A DNA stretch of 30,900 nt, taken from Grammothele lineata (Eukaryota; Basidiomycota; Agaricomycetes; Polyporales; Polyporaceae). The stretch spans positions 1 through 30,900 of the forward strand of contig NDFF03000289.1 of assembly GCA_002150815.3 (NCBI GenBank). The letters run 5' to 3'. The position numbers and the translations under genes were made by a program. Below, in pieces: positions 20,664 through 30,900 of the stretch (its first letter is position 1; each line of letters begins with the position of its first letter). A model generated the notes under the pieces. It did not search any database. It had not been told where the DNA came from and was given only the letters and a program-made list of their open reading frames with translations.

Positions 20664-22625
20664 CTAGTGCGCGTCCGCCCCCGGCCGACCCCACTTGACC
20701 ATCCTTGCCGCGCCCCCGTTCCAGTCTACGACCCTCCGCCTTGCGATATGCGAGAACGTCGACTCCTCCGTGCCCACGAAGCCCACCGCCATCGACTGCA
20801 CGACCGCGTCGAGCAGCACCGGGTACCAGTTCCCGTACCCCTTCTCGCCCTTCTCGCCCTTCTTCTCGAGCGCATAATCAAGCCGATACCATCCACGCTC
20901 CGCGACGTCCTCCCACCACGTCTCGTCCTTCTCGTCCCCGGTCATGACGACGCGGTCGGGGCGCACGCCCGTGCGCGCCTCGAGCTCGTCCTGCAGCTCG
21001 CGCACGCGCGTGTCGAACGCGGAGAGGGGCGCGAAGCACTCGGATGGCGGGGAACCTGAGCAGTATTGCGCGAAGTCGCCGTGTCGGGCGTGGAGAGCGA
21101 TGAATGGGGGGATGTCGGGTGGGGTGTCTGGAGATGGGGGTAGAGGTGAGGATGGAAGGGTGGAGGAAGGGGATGACGAGGATGACGGGGATGGGGGGGG
21201 GGGTGGGGGAAGGCCGAAGGTGCGTCGGAGGGCGGAGGCGCCGAGCGCGGCTAGCTCGGGTGTCCAGTGCGCGTGCGCGAGGACGTCGCGCCACATCGGG
21301 GAGAAGTCCTCCTTGAACTCGAGCGGCTGGTAATGGCAGAGACTCGTCAGCTGCCGTCCGCACGCTGAATGGGTACAGTCGTGGCTGTACGTACCTCGTG
21401 CGCACACACGTAATACAAGAAGTCGAAGCAGATCATCTGCTCATCTGGAGGGAGCACAAGTCCTGACCGCTCTGCTGGGAGCGTGGGGTGAGCGACGGGG
21501 TCTGCTAGGGTGCTATCTCGACCGTCGGGGAAGATGAGCTTGAGGAGCGACCAGAAGGTGGAATGCCTGTCGTGCTCGACGCCTGGGATGAGCTTGATCC
21601 ACTGGGGCGCGCGGGTATACGAGATGTCTGCCGCACAGAGGATCGTCAGAGAGCATGCTCGGCATTACTGCAAGGGAAGGGACGCGGGTGGGAAGGAGCA
21701 GGAAGACCAACGCACCGAGGTCGAGGAGAATGGGCGTATAGCTCCCCCGCGGGCCGTCCGAGTGCACATCCTGCACCTCCCAGACGTTCCAACATCCAAT
21801 CGGATCGCGCTCGTGCTCCACCCCAGCATCGTTGAGATGCTTGACGTCCGACCACTCGACGAGGGGCGTGTCGAGGGTGATGGACATGCGCGGGACGTCA
21901 AAGACGCGGGAGAAGGGTAGTGGTGCTTTGTCGCCGTCGATGTGGGACGTGAATGGCGGGAGTACTGGGACCGTGCCGGCGACGCGGGAGAGGTAGATCA
22001 AGTTTGCCTAGAACGCGGCATGGGTGAGCGAGAGCATAGTGGGCAAGGAAGCGTGCGTACCAGAGTGATCTGGTCGTTCGCTGAAAGAAAGAAGGTTAGC
22101 ATTAACGTTATGGTGAGACGCGACGTAACACACTCACTGAAGCCCGCTCCGAGGAATGTGGTCATGTACTGAGTATCGTTACGGAGGCGATCTGCAGCCG
22201 GAGGATGTTCTGCGCGCATTCGTGTGATACAAGTAGATATACGTACCTCGGAAGTGCGGCATGGGTCCATTTCCCTGCAGGTACGTCTCCGGGTGCAGAT
22301 GGACCGGCAAGACGGAGGCGGCACCGGTCGCGTCACGTTCCGTCGAGCCAAATGGAAGGATGTCGGACAGCGCCAACGTTTGGGCTGAATCGGAGAGGTG
22401 TGTGTTGAGACCATGGCTGACGAGGAAGGGGAGAGAACCGACGGTGGCGAGGACGAGTACGGCGAGCAAGAGACGGCGACGTGTCGGTCTTGCGATAGCG
22501 AGACGCTCCGGAAGCAGTGACGGTGAGCGGCGGCCATTGCGCGCGGAAGGTATGGGGAGGAGGTGGGCTTTCACGTCGCCGTCGTAGCTGCGCTCAGAGA
22601 CAGAGTCCTCCGAGCGACGTTCCAT
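20664..22625 (-). CDS. O-fucosyltransferase-superfamily protein, type II membrane
   Basis: A putative GDP-fucose-type glycosyltransferase of the secretory pathway; acceptor unknown. Exons, in transcript order: 22625-22247, 22191-22138, 22080-22061, 22007-21716, 21627-21395 and 21326-20664, giving 546 residues in frame. A basic N-tail is followed by one hydrophobic anchor (about residues 51-72, LLLAVLVLATVGSLPFLVS), which fits a Golgi type II topology. The early catalytic part has FLGAGFTNDQITLANLIYL and PVLPPFTSHI. The late part has HARHGDF (405-411), where the basic residue of the superfamily HxRxGD motif sits, VMTGDE (453-458) and GTEESTFS (511-518), the usual donor-binding end motif. The third exon is only 20 nt. 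A run of proline and serine (about 366-398) interrupts the domain. An upstream in-frame ATG at 22742 would add 39 residues; I prefer 22625 because the added part is low-complexity. Many basidiomycetes have such proteins of unproven activity. Confidence 0.85.
21160..21235. repeat. Low-complexity G-rich tract inside the fucosyltransferase gene
   Basis: The plus strand carries purine repeats and a run of about eleven G (near 21192-21203). On the coding strand these encode a proline run followed by serines. The tract is prone to slippage and lies between two conserved blocks of the catalytic region. Confidence 0.8.
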
Positions 22626-24712
22626 GGGGAGAGGGGTAGGATGGTGCTGCAGGAGGATGATGACATGGCGACGACGGAAATAAAAAAGCGGAGAAGGGAG
22701 GGAGGCGAACAGGGGGCGCCTGCGCGGGGCAAGCGTCGACAAGAAATACAGGGTGTTGGAGCCGAGGCTGCGCGCGAGCCAGCCTCTGACGTCATCCTCT
22801 CTTCCGATGAATGATCCCCTTAGATCGCATCACTATTACCGAGTCTTGTGCACGAAATATTAATGACAGCCACACGACGTGCATAAACACTGAAGTAGTA
22901 AAGGTTACAGTAGCTGTCCACCCTTCGTCGATACGTCAGAGCAGCGGATGGGTAAACCCGAGAAACAAACGCGAGTCAAGCAAACGGGTAAAGACGAAAG
23001 GATGCATACGAATATCAAAGCCGTTAGTATGGGAATCCATCGACGGGTGTGTAACAGGAGAGACGAGAGTACATAATACGCCATTGTTGAGCGAACCTAC
23101 GGTAGGGAGCACAGTGAAAGGGCAGCCGCCCGCTTGCGCTGGGACAAGGGGTACGCGGAATCTTCCGCCCATATTCCCAAGATGAGCCTGTTGAGATAAC
23201 GCCTTGAATCCACGAATAGTCGGGACGAGAAGACTACGGAACTGGACAGAGCGGGAAGAGGCTGGACGTCGGCAAGCTGTCATGAGCAGGATACCCGAGT
23301 CTTTGACGTCCGACAGACAAGCCCAGGGAGCACTAATCAGCCACATAGCCGCCAGGTGAGTAAACGAGATCGCGGCGTTGGAGAGTCGAGACGGTGCAGA
23401 CCGCCGTTAAGCATGACAGTTCGGGTCCGGTGGAGGATCGTCGCCCATTGTCGCCACAGAATGCCAGACGATGCCTGCGGGAACATCCCGCGCTGATTAC
23501 GCCACATCCCAAGTCAGCCGCCTTTCGCGTCGCAGAGGACGCCGCGTCTTGTATGCGAATCATGTAACACTGCCCTGATCGACCTGACGCTGCGCAAGTA
23601 CTGTCGGGCTGTGGGCGGATGCTCCGATGGAGAGTAGTACACTTTGGTCGTATTCAGGCACCATGTAGCAGAACGCACGTACCGAAGTTCACTGAGTACC
23701 GAGACTGACGAATATCGTGACCGAATGCCCCCGCAGCTTTCAAGGGGTGCGATGATGTGCGCCCGGCCAGGATACGGGATCGGGCTGACCCTTCGCACGT
23801 CGATCAGGATGGATGAGGGATGGTCTCGCAGTCAGCCTTTTGCCACGTCACCGTCGGCTTGACGAGACGATCGTCAGTCAAGAGCATGAGGCTCAGTTAC
23901 CGTTTGATAAGCGGAACGCGTCGTAGGAGGGAGAGATCGAGGAAGAAGAGGACGTTGATATGGGTTGCACTGAGCCGCTCTTGCTGTCGCCCACCGTAAC
24001 CAGTCAAACGCTGTCGGTACTGTGGACGGAGATAGAGGCGATCGGTTGGAGGGGCATGCACCATGGCGGAACGGGCGGTGCTTGCGTACAGGGCCGGGTT
24101 TGGCTTTGCGAGTCGTGGGCATCGGGTGCCGAGATAAGGCTATGAAACGACGAACGGCTGACAGAGGGCAACTTCAGCGCATACACCGACCGAAAGCTAC
24201 TTCACGGAGCTGTCAGCGAAGGTCCCGAATCGCATAAACGACCACAACGTACCGCGGATCCCACTAATCGCCCTGACTTGGGGGGTTTAGGGCCGTGACT
24301 GCGCATGTTGGCCCGAGGACCTCCGATGTTGAAGAGGCCTCACTTTGATGCCGCAGGCCGTTCTCCAGATGAGAGAATGTCCATCGGACAGGGTTTATAT
24401 GCAGGCGAAGCGAGGAAGGTGCATTGACAAAGGAGGTGCAGAGGACGTGGGGGATGGAGAAGAGGTCAGAAGACAAGTCACTTGAGCCGCTGGCGACGAG
24501 AGCGCCCGGTGTCGTCCGGAGCAAGGCTCTCTCCCCGACCGCCACCATCGCGACCTCTGCTCGCCCTTTCCTCACCGTCGTGCTCTCGAATACCCTTTCA
24601 GGACATTTCAAGGCTCAGCGACGCTGCTTTACACGCCGCTAAGACGCCTCTTTGAAGGCCAACTTCAACCGGAGACCGCACAGGAGGCCATATTTGATAC
24701 GGGCATTCCGAG
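22626..24712. other. Divergent intergenic interval, no gene supported
   Basis: About 2.1 kb between divergently transcribed genes. Open frames exist on both strands (for example 22936-23346 minus and 24022-24237 plus), but they are short, overlap each other in several frames and show no family-like motif. The interval should hold the promoters of both flanking genes. I see no clear TATA box. Confidence 0.5.
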
Positions 24713-24767
24713 GTGAGTACGCCCGCCCTACTCCCTCGCACCATCCACCCAATCTTCTATGTTTCAG
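24713..24767 (+). promoter_or_regulatory. Probable 5' UTR intron of the Gid1-like gene
   Basis: A good donor (gtgagt after ccgag) and a good acceptor (tatgtttcag) are 55 bp apart, matching the intron size of this genome. Stops lie in the upstream exon in the frames I checked, and the family-like reading starts at the ATG at 24834, so the intron most likely lies in the 5' untranslated leader. Confidence 0.5.
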
Positions 24768-24833
24768 GTTGCATGTCATAGCTCTTGTAACGACCCACCG
24801 AAGACGTATTCCCACCCACTTTCTCTCTTCGGA

Positions 24834-27670
24834 ATGTCCACACGACAGACTCGCTCCGCCAGCATTCCCATTCCCCAGAGCTCCGTTGCTCGCAGCCTCG
24901 AGACGGTGATTCCCATCACATTCAACCCTACCACCGCTTCTCGTCCTCGACTAGCCAGCGTTGGTGCGTCTACGAGTCCCATTCTAGCCCGCAGTGTCCC
25001 CCATCCGACCCGGTCCGCATCCTCAAGCTACGCCTCCGCGATCGCCGCGTCCCCCCGAGGTCGTCCCACCGGCCCATCCCAGGCGAGCCCCGCACCCCTC
25101 TTCGAACCGCGCATCATACGCGCCACTCCATCCCCCAATCCGTCCCGCGAGACTCCTTGCAACCCCCCGTACTCGCCGTCTACCTCCCCCGCGCACGTAC
25201 GACGAGTTAGCTCTGGCTTCCGCACCCAACCCCCGCACAGCACCAGCACACCTGTGCACCGAGCACCCGCCAGCACCCATGTGAACCATGGCCCAGCGCA
25301 AGGCTTCCCGCGCCCAACGTACCTGGAATACTCCTCTCTCCGCGACATGCTGCACACCGAGGCTACGCCGTCTGCTCTTGCGGCGACCGCGCGCCCAGCA
25401 GCGTATTCGGTCGCCAGCCAAGACACAAGGTCAAGTGCGAGCCCCGGGCCGCCCGCCATCCCCCACCCATACTTCCGCCGCGACTACGCGTCCGCCGTTG
25501 ACAGCGACGAGGAGAGCATGGCCACGCCGCCCCCTCCTTCCCTTGGCGCCGTCACCATGATCAGCACGCACACCGTTCTTATGCTCCCGACTCGATGGAG
25601 CGAGCAAGACCGCACTCCCTCCCTCAGCGTTTCTCTCGACGGCCGCGAGTTGACTTTCGCGGGTCCGTCTTGCATGGGCGAGCGTGATTCCAGCGCTGCG
25701 CGTGCGAACTATCCTGTGCCTCCCGCATGCGGGATCTACTACTACGAGGTCGAGATCCTCCACAAGTGTCCACAGGGGTACGTCCGCTGTCCACGTATCC
25801 CTACTGGTGGAAAAAACTCTAATCGCCGATGTTCCCGCAGACCCATCAGCATTGGGTGCGTCGTACGCGGCCTGGGCCGGCCGAGATGTTGACGATGGTC
25901 GTGCGCAGATTTTCGGCGCCCGATGTCCGTTTGTCCCGCCTCCCGGGGTGGGAGAAGAACAGCTGGGGATATCATGCCGACGACGGCTGCTCGTTCCCGG
26001 GTCAGAAGGAGGGAAACGCGTACGGCCCAAAGTTCGACAGTGAGTGCGCCCCTTTGCCTTTCTCGCGCGGGATGATCACCTCCGGCCCCTGCCAGCTGGC
26101 GACGTCATTGGCTGCGGGATTGACTTCAGTCAGAACCGCATGTTCTACACGAAGAACGGGACCTTCCTCGGTGCGTGACCTGCGTATGTAGTCTCCGATG
26201 TCCCGTTCCCTGACCGTCCGTCGGGCCGGCAGGCATGGTGTTTGAGAACGTGGGGAAGGCCGCCGAGATTTATCCGAGCGTCGGGATGCGCCAGACGAAC
26301 GAGTCCATCCGCGCCAACTTTGGGAGCGCGCCTTTCAAGTTCGCGATCGAAGAGCATATTCGCGCGCAGCGAGACGTCGTGTGGTCCGGGATCATGAACA
26401 CGCCTCTCGACTGGAGCTTGCTCGGCCTGGGACCGCGCCGAGACGACGCGCGTAAGGCGGTGGGTTCAAAGACGTTTGAGAAAGCTATCGTTGAGGACGA
26501 AGCGGCACGCGAGCCCCTCCGGAAGCTCGTCCTGGCGTACCTCGCTCACCACGGTTACGCCCGTACGGCGCGGGCGTTCCAGACCCAGTGCGCAGAGCGC
26601 GCTCGTGCTGCTCTGGACAAGGCGCCTATTCAGTTCAAGCCGGAGCCCGCTGACGAGGATGTGAAGATGGCGGTGGACGACGTACCCACGGTCGCGGCCG
26701 CCCCGGAACCATCCACGTCGACCTTCGTGACCGCAGGTGCCGTCGACGGTGACGCGAGCTATGGATTCGACGACGACCTGAACACGCGCCTCTCGATCAC
26801 GAACGCGATCCTCCGCGGGGACATCGACGAGGCGCTCATGCTCATCCGCTCGCACCACGCGAGCGTGCTCGAACGCGAGCAGGGCCTCGTCCTCTTCCGC
26901 CTCCGCTGTCGCAAGTTCGTCGAGCTCGTCCTGGCCGCCGGGGACGCGCTCCGCCGCGTCAAGGAAGCAGAACGCACCGCGCCCCCGCCTACTGTCTCGG
27001 CGCTGACCTCCGCTCTAGCGTCTGCCAACGCAGACGGCCCACCGTACGCGGGAGATGGAGTAGTGCCGATGGATGGAGTGGGCGCGATGGACGTGGACGA
27101 TCCGTCGCCCGAGGCCCACCCCGCCCAGTCCACGGCTTCTCCCTCCGTGCTCCCCTCCGCTGCTCCCGCTTCCGGCATCACGCATGCCCCTTCGTCCCCG
27201 GCTTCGCCCTCGCCGTCCCCGCACGCCGCGCTCGCAGCCGCCGCGCGCGCGTCGCTGCACACGGCGCTCGCGTACGGGCAGACGCTCGAGGCGGACTACA
27301 AGGCCGACGCGCGCCCGAGCGTGCGCGCGCACCTCCGGCGCACGTTCGGCGTCGTCGCCTTCGACGACCCCGTCGCGGCCGGGGGCGAGGTCGCGGAGAC
27401 GGCGGGGCAGGCCGCGCGCGATGCTCTTGCGGCGGAGGTGAACCAGGCGATACTCGGTAAGTGTTTCTGTTCGATTTGCTGTTCGTGTTGCTGTCTCTGG
27501 TGCTTACGATGGTGGTGGCGCCTTTTGCAATAGAGTCTCAAGGACGCCCAGCTCACCCCGCGCTCGAAACGGTCTTCCGTCAGGCCGGCGCGTGCGTGAC
27601 GCAGCTGGGGTTACTGGGCCTCGGCGCGGCGGCGTTCGCGGACGTGCGCAAGGAGTTCGCCGAGGCGTGA
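24834..27670 (+). CDS. GID1 (VID30): RanBPM/Gid1-like protein (SPRY-LisH-CTLH-CRA)
   Basis: The scaffold subunit of the GID/CTLH E3 ubiquitin ligase in yeast and animals; the same role is inferred here. Exons are 24834-25777, 25841-25855, 25909-26039, 26096-26170, 26233-27456 and 27534-27670, giving 841 residues in frame. Residues 1-235 are a disordered Ser/Pro/Ala-rich leader. The SPRY domain (about 250-435) shows LPTRWSEQDRTP, ANYPVPPACGIYYYEVEIL, ISIGFSAPDVRLSRLPGWEK, SWGYHADDGCSFPG and FYTKNGTFLGMVFENVG. LisH is near 477-510 (LAYLAHHGYARTARAF). CTLH is near 567-634 (DLNTRLSITNAILRGDIDEA). The CRA part runs from about 745 to the C-terminus. The second exon is a 15-nt microexon encoding PISIG, essential to the SPRY core. 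The length lies between human RANBP9 and yeast Vid30. The start is the first ATG after the leader intron; an ATG at 24759 would read through that acceptor. Confidence 0.92.
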
Positions 27671-28063
27671 CGGGCACTTTCCGCGCGTGTCGGTCCGAGT
27701 GCTTGGGTGGGGAGGAAGTGCGTGTTTGGAGTGTATGTATATCTGTGTGGGGTTGGACGCGCTGTGTATATTGGTCTGTACTATTGTCGGTGCTGTGCGA
27801 GAAGGATGTACTTGTACTTACTAGTAGGATGTGGTGCGTGTGTGACATTGTGCAATTGAAGTCCCCTCTCATCAGAACGGCGTGCAGAAGCGGGTCGTCT
27901 TGTCTAGGTGCTTGCGTATCACCCTGAGCTTCTGAGGCTGACTCAATGTAATCGAGGGAAGCGAGGAATAACAGGTACATCGTAAACAGTTCCAATGGGA
28001 TCCCCTTGACCTGCCACATATACGACCACTAGAGGACTTCCACTTCGCACGAGTCACAGAAGT
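27671..28063. other. Short intergenic between convergent genes
   Basis: The Gid1-like gene (plus) and family copy D (minus) converge with 393 bp between their stop codons. A TG-rich stretch (27700-27860) follows the Gid1-like stop. No other gene was seen. Confidence 0.6.
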
Positions 28064-29268
28064 TCATGCCCAGATAGTTGTGAAACGAGATGAATCTTCC
28101 TGGCCTTCTGGCTCCTTCTCCTCCCTCCGAAAGAGATTCGCCGTCTTGATGATCTCGGAGGAAAATGGCGATAGGAAGGCATATTCCACGTCCACTCTGC
28201 ACAATGTAGATCAGCGACGGACTGAGGGTGCATCATTTCAGAAGCGTACTCGACGCATAGCTGGACATGCCCTCCGACGTTCGGCGTCCTCTCAGAAGCG
28301 ACGTTGAGGTTAAGATCGCAAGACCAGAATACCCATGGATCGGGAACCTTTCTAGATTTAGGGAGAGGGTTCTGGTGAAAGTACACCTTCGGCGGCAAGT
28401 TTCCTGTGTCATTGACTGATCAAGGCGTGGATGGTGTAAAGAGCTCTATAAAACCAACCCACCTTCCGTCGTGGAACTTCCCGGCTCGTTATTATCTTGA
28501 GGAAACGATCCCTGCTTGACACTGACATTGACTTCGTAACCGCACGCTGTGAATGCGCATGACGCCCTGGAAAATGGCAAGCTGAGATGAAAGCGTGAAT
28601 GCACGTACCCAGTACAACGTCGCGTAGGGGTATCACATACGTCTTCATGATTGCCTCCGCATGATCCCAGAAGGAAGCGGACACACTTGCAGGCTCCCCT
28701 GGCACGCCGGAAATCTCGTGCCCTAACAGAAGATCGAGAGTACGCTGAGGATACTCTGGGTCCTCGTCATCGAGAATAAACGCGTGGCTGGAGAGACAAA
28801 GATCAAATTTGACGTTCCTCCGTCATATAGTGAAAATAGAACAGCATAGAAAGCAAGAAAGAGAATGACATCCAAGACGAGCCCACCTGGCTCCTTCATC
28901 ATGCTCCATTGGCTGACGTTCACTCCAAACGCCTTCTGCGTTCTTGGTCCGCCACCAGCCCCGAACGCCTAACGGCGCGCTTATGAGCTCCTCGACGTTT
29001 CCAAGACGAACGAACTGAGGCGCGCCGCCAATCCCAGGTTTGAAGTAACCGTAATCGCCAATGCAGGATCCGTTGTTGGCGGGATAGTATGTGTACGACC
29101 ACATGCGGCCCATGTTAGAGACAACAAAGCTGTCGAGAGCACCTTTGATGGCCGACACCAGCAAGAACTGAGACGTGTTGGGGGCTTGCAACGGGGAGAG
29201 TGCAGCAAGGACATTTTTCGCCTCCGAGTCAAATGAATCATCAATGTAAATGGTGCCGTAACTTTCTA
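28064..29268 (-). pseudogene. Family copy D: 5'-truncated C-terminal half next to repeat R
   Basis: Exons, in transcript order: 29268-28887, 28787-28609, 28546-28463, 28415-28250 and 28196-28064. They give about 314 residues in one open frame with good GT-AG signals throughout, ending in SRFTTIWA then TGA. The first exon (382 nt) corresponds to the 370-nt exon of copies A and C with four extra codons, and carries CIGDYGYF and FVRLGNVEELI. Later motifs are FILDDEDPEYP, SFWDHAEA and WVFWSCD. The sequence just before 29268 (gcacgttcg to gttggatgttag) resembles the preceding intron of copy A, but by about 29330 it becomes repeat R, so the kinase-like and helical-bundle exons are gone. An ATG at 29302 could in principle start a short protein. 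I call it a truncated copy, not a proven dead gene. Confidence 0.65.
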
Positions 29269-29309
29269 CTAACATCCAACGGGACAGATGAGGAAACGCC
29301 ATACAGTGA

Positions 29310-30800
29310 TACAGTAGAAAACGAACGTGCCTTCCGGCGGCCTAATACAGGTAGCCCTTTGCGCACGAGAGTAAGTTCTCTCACTTGGTGCGCTCGCTGG
29401 CCCGAGCGTGTCGCTCACGACTAGGATATCTAACAGCTCATAGGCACGCGGGGTCTACGATATACGGTGTCGCCACGATCGTGTATATATATACTTCAAT
29501 CGGCTCCTCAATTGCACATACGCTCATTGTGGAACCCTCTTAGAGCCCACTGTCCCATACGACTTGTACCGCCCTGCGTTGCGAGCGAAAGTCCACAGGT
29601 CTATGGAGCGTATGCATCCGAGGTCGCGACTTTAATGCAGTACACCTGTCCTGGGTAATGGACACGAGCCCCGCTGGAGTGAGAGGACGCATATATCCCA
29701 GGGTGAAAAGCGAGAAAAGATTGCTTCTGGTGGGTCTGAAAGAACGAGTGTCGGTAATTGGAAGTAGAATCAAACTTGCATCGTCGTAGTAAGATCGTAT
29801 CAGTGCTAGGCGTCGTCCAGATGAATATGGCAAAGACTGCGTGGATGAGCGTATAGAGGCGAACTGGGGTGTCTACGGTAGTGAACGCGAAGCGTGGTGC
29901 TCGCCTCCGACGACATCCGGAGTACAGGTCGGGTGAGGCGCTAGGGGCGGGCACGGACGGAGAGCGCACGACGTCATCGTGCCCTTGATAGCTCGTTCTG
30001 ACCCGCCTCTCTTAGATCATCCTCTTTCCAGAAGGGATGTCGCGGGCCGCCGCGCGGGGGTCCCGAGTTACCGTCCTCGCGCACCGTAAGCGGTCCGCTG
30101 CCCTTCACCACGTCCTCCACTGTATATGCGCGCTCAGGCTCGTCATTGGGGTCTCGTCGACAGCCTATAGGTGGCACTGCTGCTATCTGATGCCTGGGTG
30201 TTCGCTACGACCTTCCTGTCAGTCGCTCACATCTTGGGCTCGCTGGATTCACCGCACGGGGTTAGCCCTGCGCTTACCCCTATGTCTACTGCATATTCCA
30301 GTACGGTGCGGTTGTCGAGCCTAGCTGTGAGCTTCAAGACTCTAGCGGAATTGTTGATGTTTATACCTGGGTTATGAATGCAGTGACTCCGGTCTTCATG
30401 CCCCTAACCTCATACCTGAATATGAGTGCCGTGTTGATCCTTCCAGAAACGAAGATCGAGCACCCAGCCTTACGCCCTTCAGATTCTTCACTACTGGGAC
30501 TGAATCCTACCTCCCCACACTTGTACGTATACTGTACGATTTTATCAAAGCGAAGTGTTCTCCGGAGGTGCATCCTAGTGGTTCAGTATTGCACAGGTTC
30601 ATCATTAGTAAGTATCACATCGAATAAGCTACAACTGGCTGAGTCAGATCCAGCACCGCTCAGATCGGAAGTGATATGATCTCAGACGCATATAATCAAT
30701 TTTATACTGAATTTTTGAACTAGGATCGCTACTAAACGGATGAGTGTGAATTGCTAGCATGTAGAACAACTCACGAGATCGATTAGAGCTTCAATTATTG
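29310..30800 (-). repeat. Low-copy repeat R, copy 2 (inverted relative to copy 1)
   Basis: The reverse complement of this interval aligns with 4462-5945 from agctctaatcgatctc at the right end to gagagaact...gcaaagggct at the left end, where family copy D begins. Divergence is substantial, with small indels. Together with copy 1 it forms a widely spaced inverted repeat of about 1.5 kb. Confidence 0.7.
29974..30177 (-). pseudogene. Decayed coding trace within repeat R
   Basis: On the strand matching repeat orientation, this copy keeps an open frame reading DEPERAYTVEDVVKGSGPL and, further on, PRHPFWKEDDLREAGQNEL before a stop. Copy 1 (about 5131-5290, plus) keeps the same words but needs a frameshift near 5195. 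Conservation of amino-acid words across two diverged copies suggests the repeat once carried the 3' end of a protein-coding gene. I do not recognise the protein. Confidence 0.3.
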
Positions 30801-30900
30801 CACTGGGTTGGCTCTTAATATGATATCTTCTTCGTATGTAGTGCGGGTTTCATCAAAACATCGTATAATATTGGTTTTTGCAGAGCACATCCTAGGATTA

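Noticed and set aside
22936..23346. 136-codon minus-strand open frame in the divergent intergenic interval
   Set aside because: The composition is not convincing, no splice partners were found and no motif was recognised. It overlaps other open frames of similar length.
25028..25459. Minus-strand open frames opposite the Gid1-like N-terminus
   Set aside because: They are complementary shadows of GC-rich, Ser/Pro-rich coding sequence and show no family motif.

Overview
The window looks like nuclear DNA of a filamentous basidiomycete (Agaricomycetes, perhaps a polypore-type fungus; the order is a guess). The reasons are genes split by many 45-100 nt GT-AG introns, very short exons, pyrimidine-rich stretches before start codons, and recognisable fungal proteins: a Dal5-type MFS permease, an O-fucosyltransferase-superfamily enzyme and a Gid1/Vid30/RanBPM protein. 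All gene models below were spliced by hand from the sequence; frame continuity, family motifs and exon lengths shared between paralogues were the checks.

Left half (1 to about 16.8 kb) is an accessory, repeat-rich region. It holds three members of one uncharacterised multi-exon family: A (2509-4311, 5' end not found), B (8914-9991, 5'-truncated) and C (13784-16774, the only copy with a full N-terminus, 17 exons, 673 codons). A fourth member, D (28064-29268, minus strand, 5'-truncated), lies near the right end. Exon lengths match base for base between A and C over seven consecutive exons. Copy C reads as an N-terminal helical bundle, then a kinase-like segment lacking the HRD and DFG catalytic signatures, then a roughly 300-residue C-terminal domain shared by all four copies. 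This recalls helical-bundle plus pseudokinase proteins such as MLKL, but that is inference. Between and beside these genes are diverged low-copy repeats: 4462-5945 matches 29310-30800 in inverted orientation, and a unit of about 430 bp occurs twice in tandem (5905-6800) and again near 10380-10800. The first 2.5 kb contains two abutting perfect palindromes and three arrays of a 10-bp minisatellite, one of them inside an intron of copy A.

Right half (17.1-27.7 kb) is ordinary housekeeping sequence: the permease (17171-19378, minus, 13 exons), the type II membrane O-fucosyltransferase-like protein (20664-22625, minus, 6 exons) and the Gid1/RanBPM-like protein (24834-27670, plus, 6 exons). The last two are transcribed divergently from a gene-poor 2.2 kb interval. 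The Gid1-like gene then converges on family copy D, beyond which an inverted copy of the left-hand repeat runs almost to the end. I see no operon-like functional link between the housekeeping genes and the family.

Main limits: no homology search was possible, the family function is unknown, repeat borders are approximate, and several exon-like patches (517-852, 11890-13206, 20026-20343) could not be resolved into genes.
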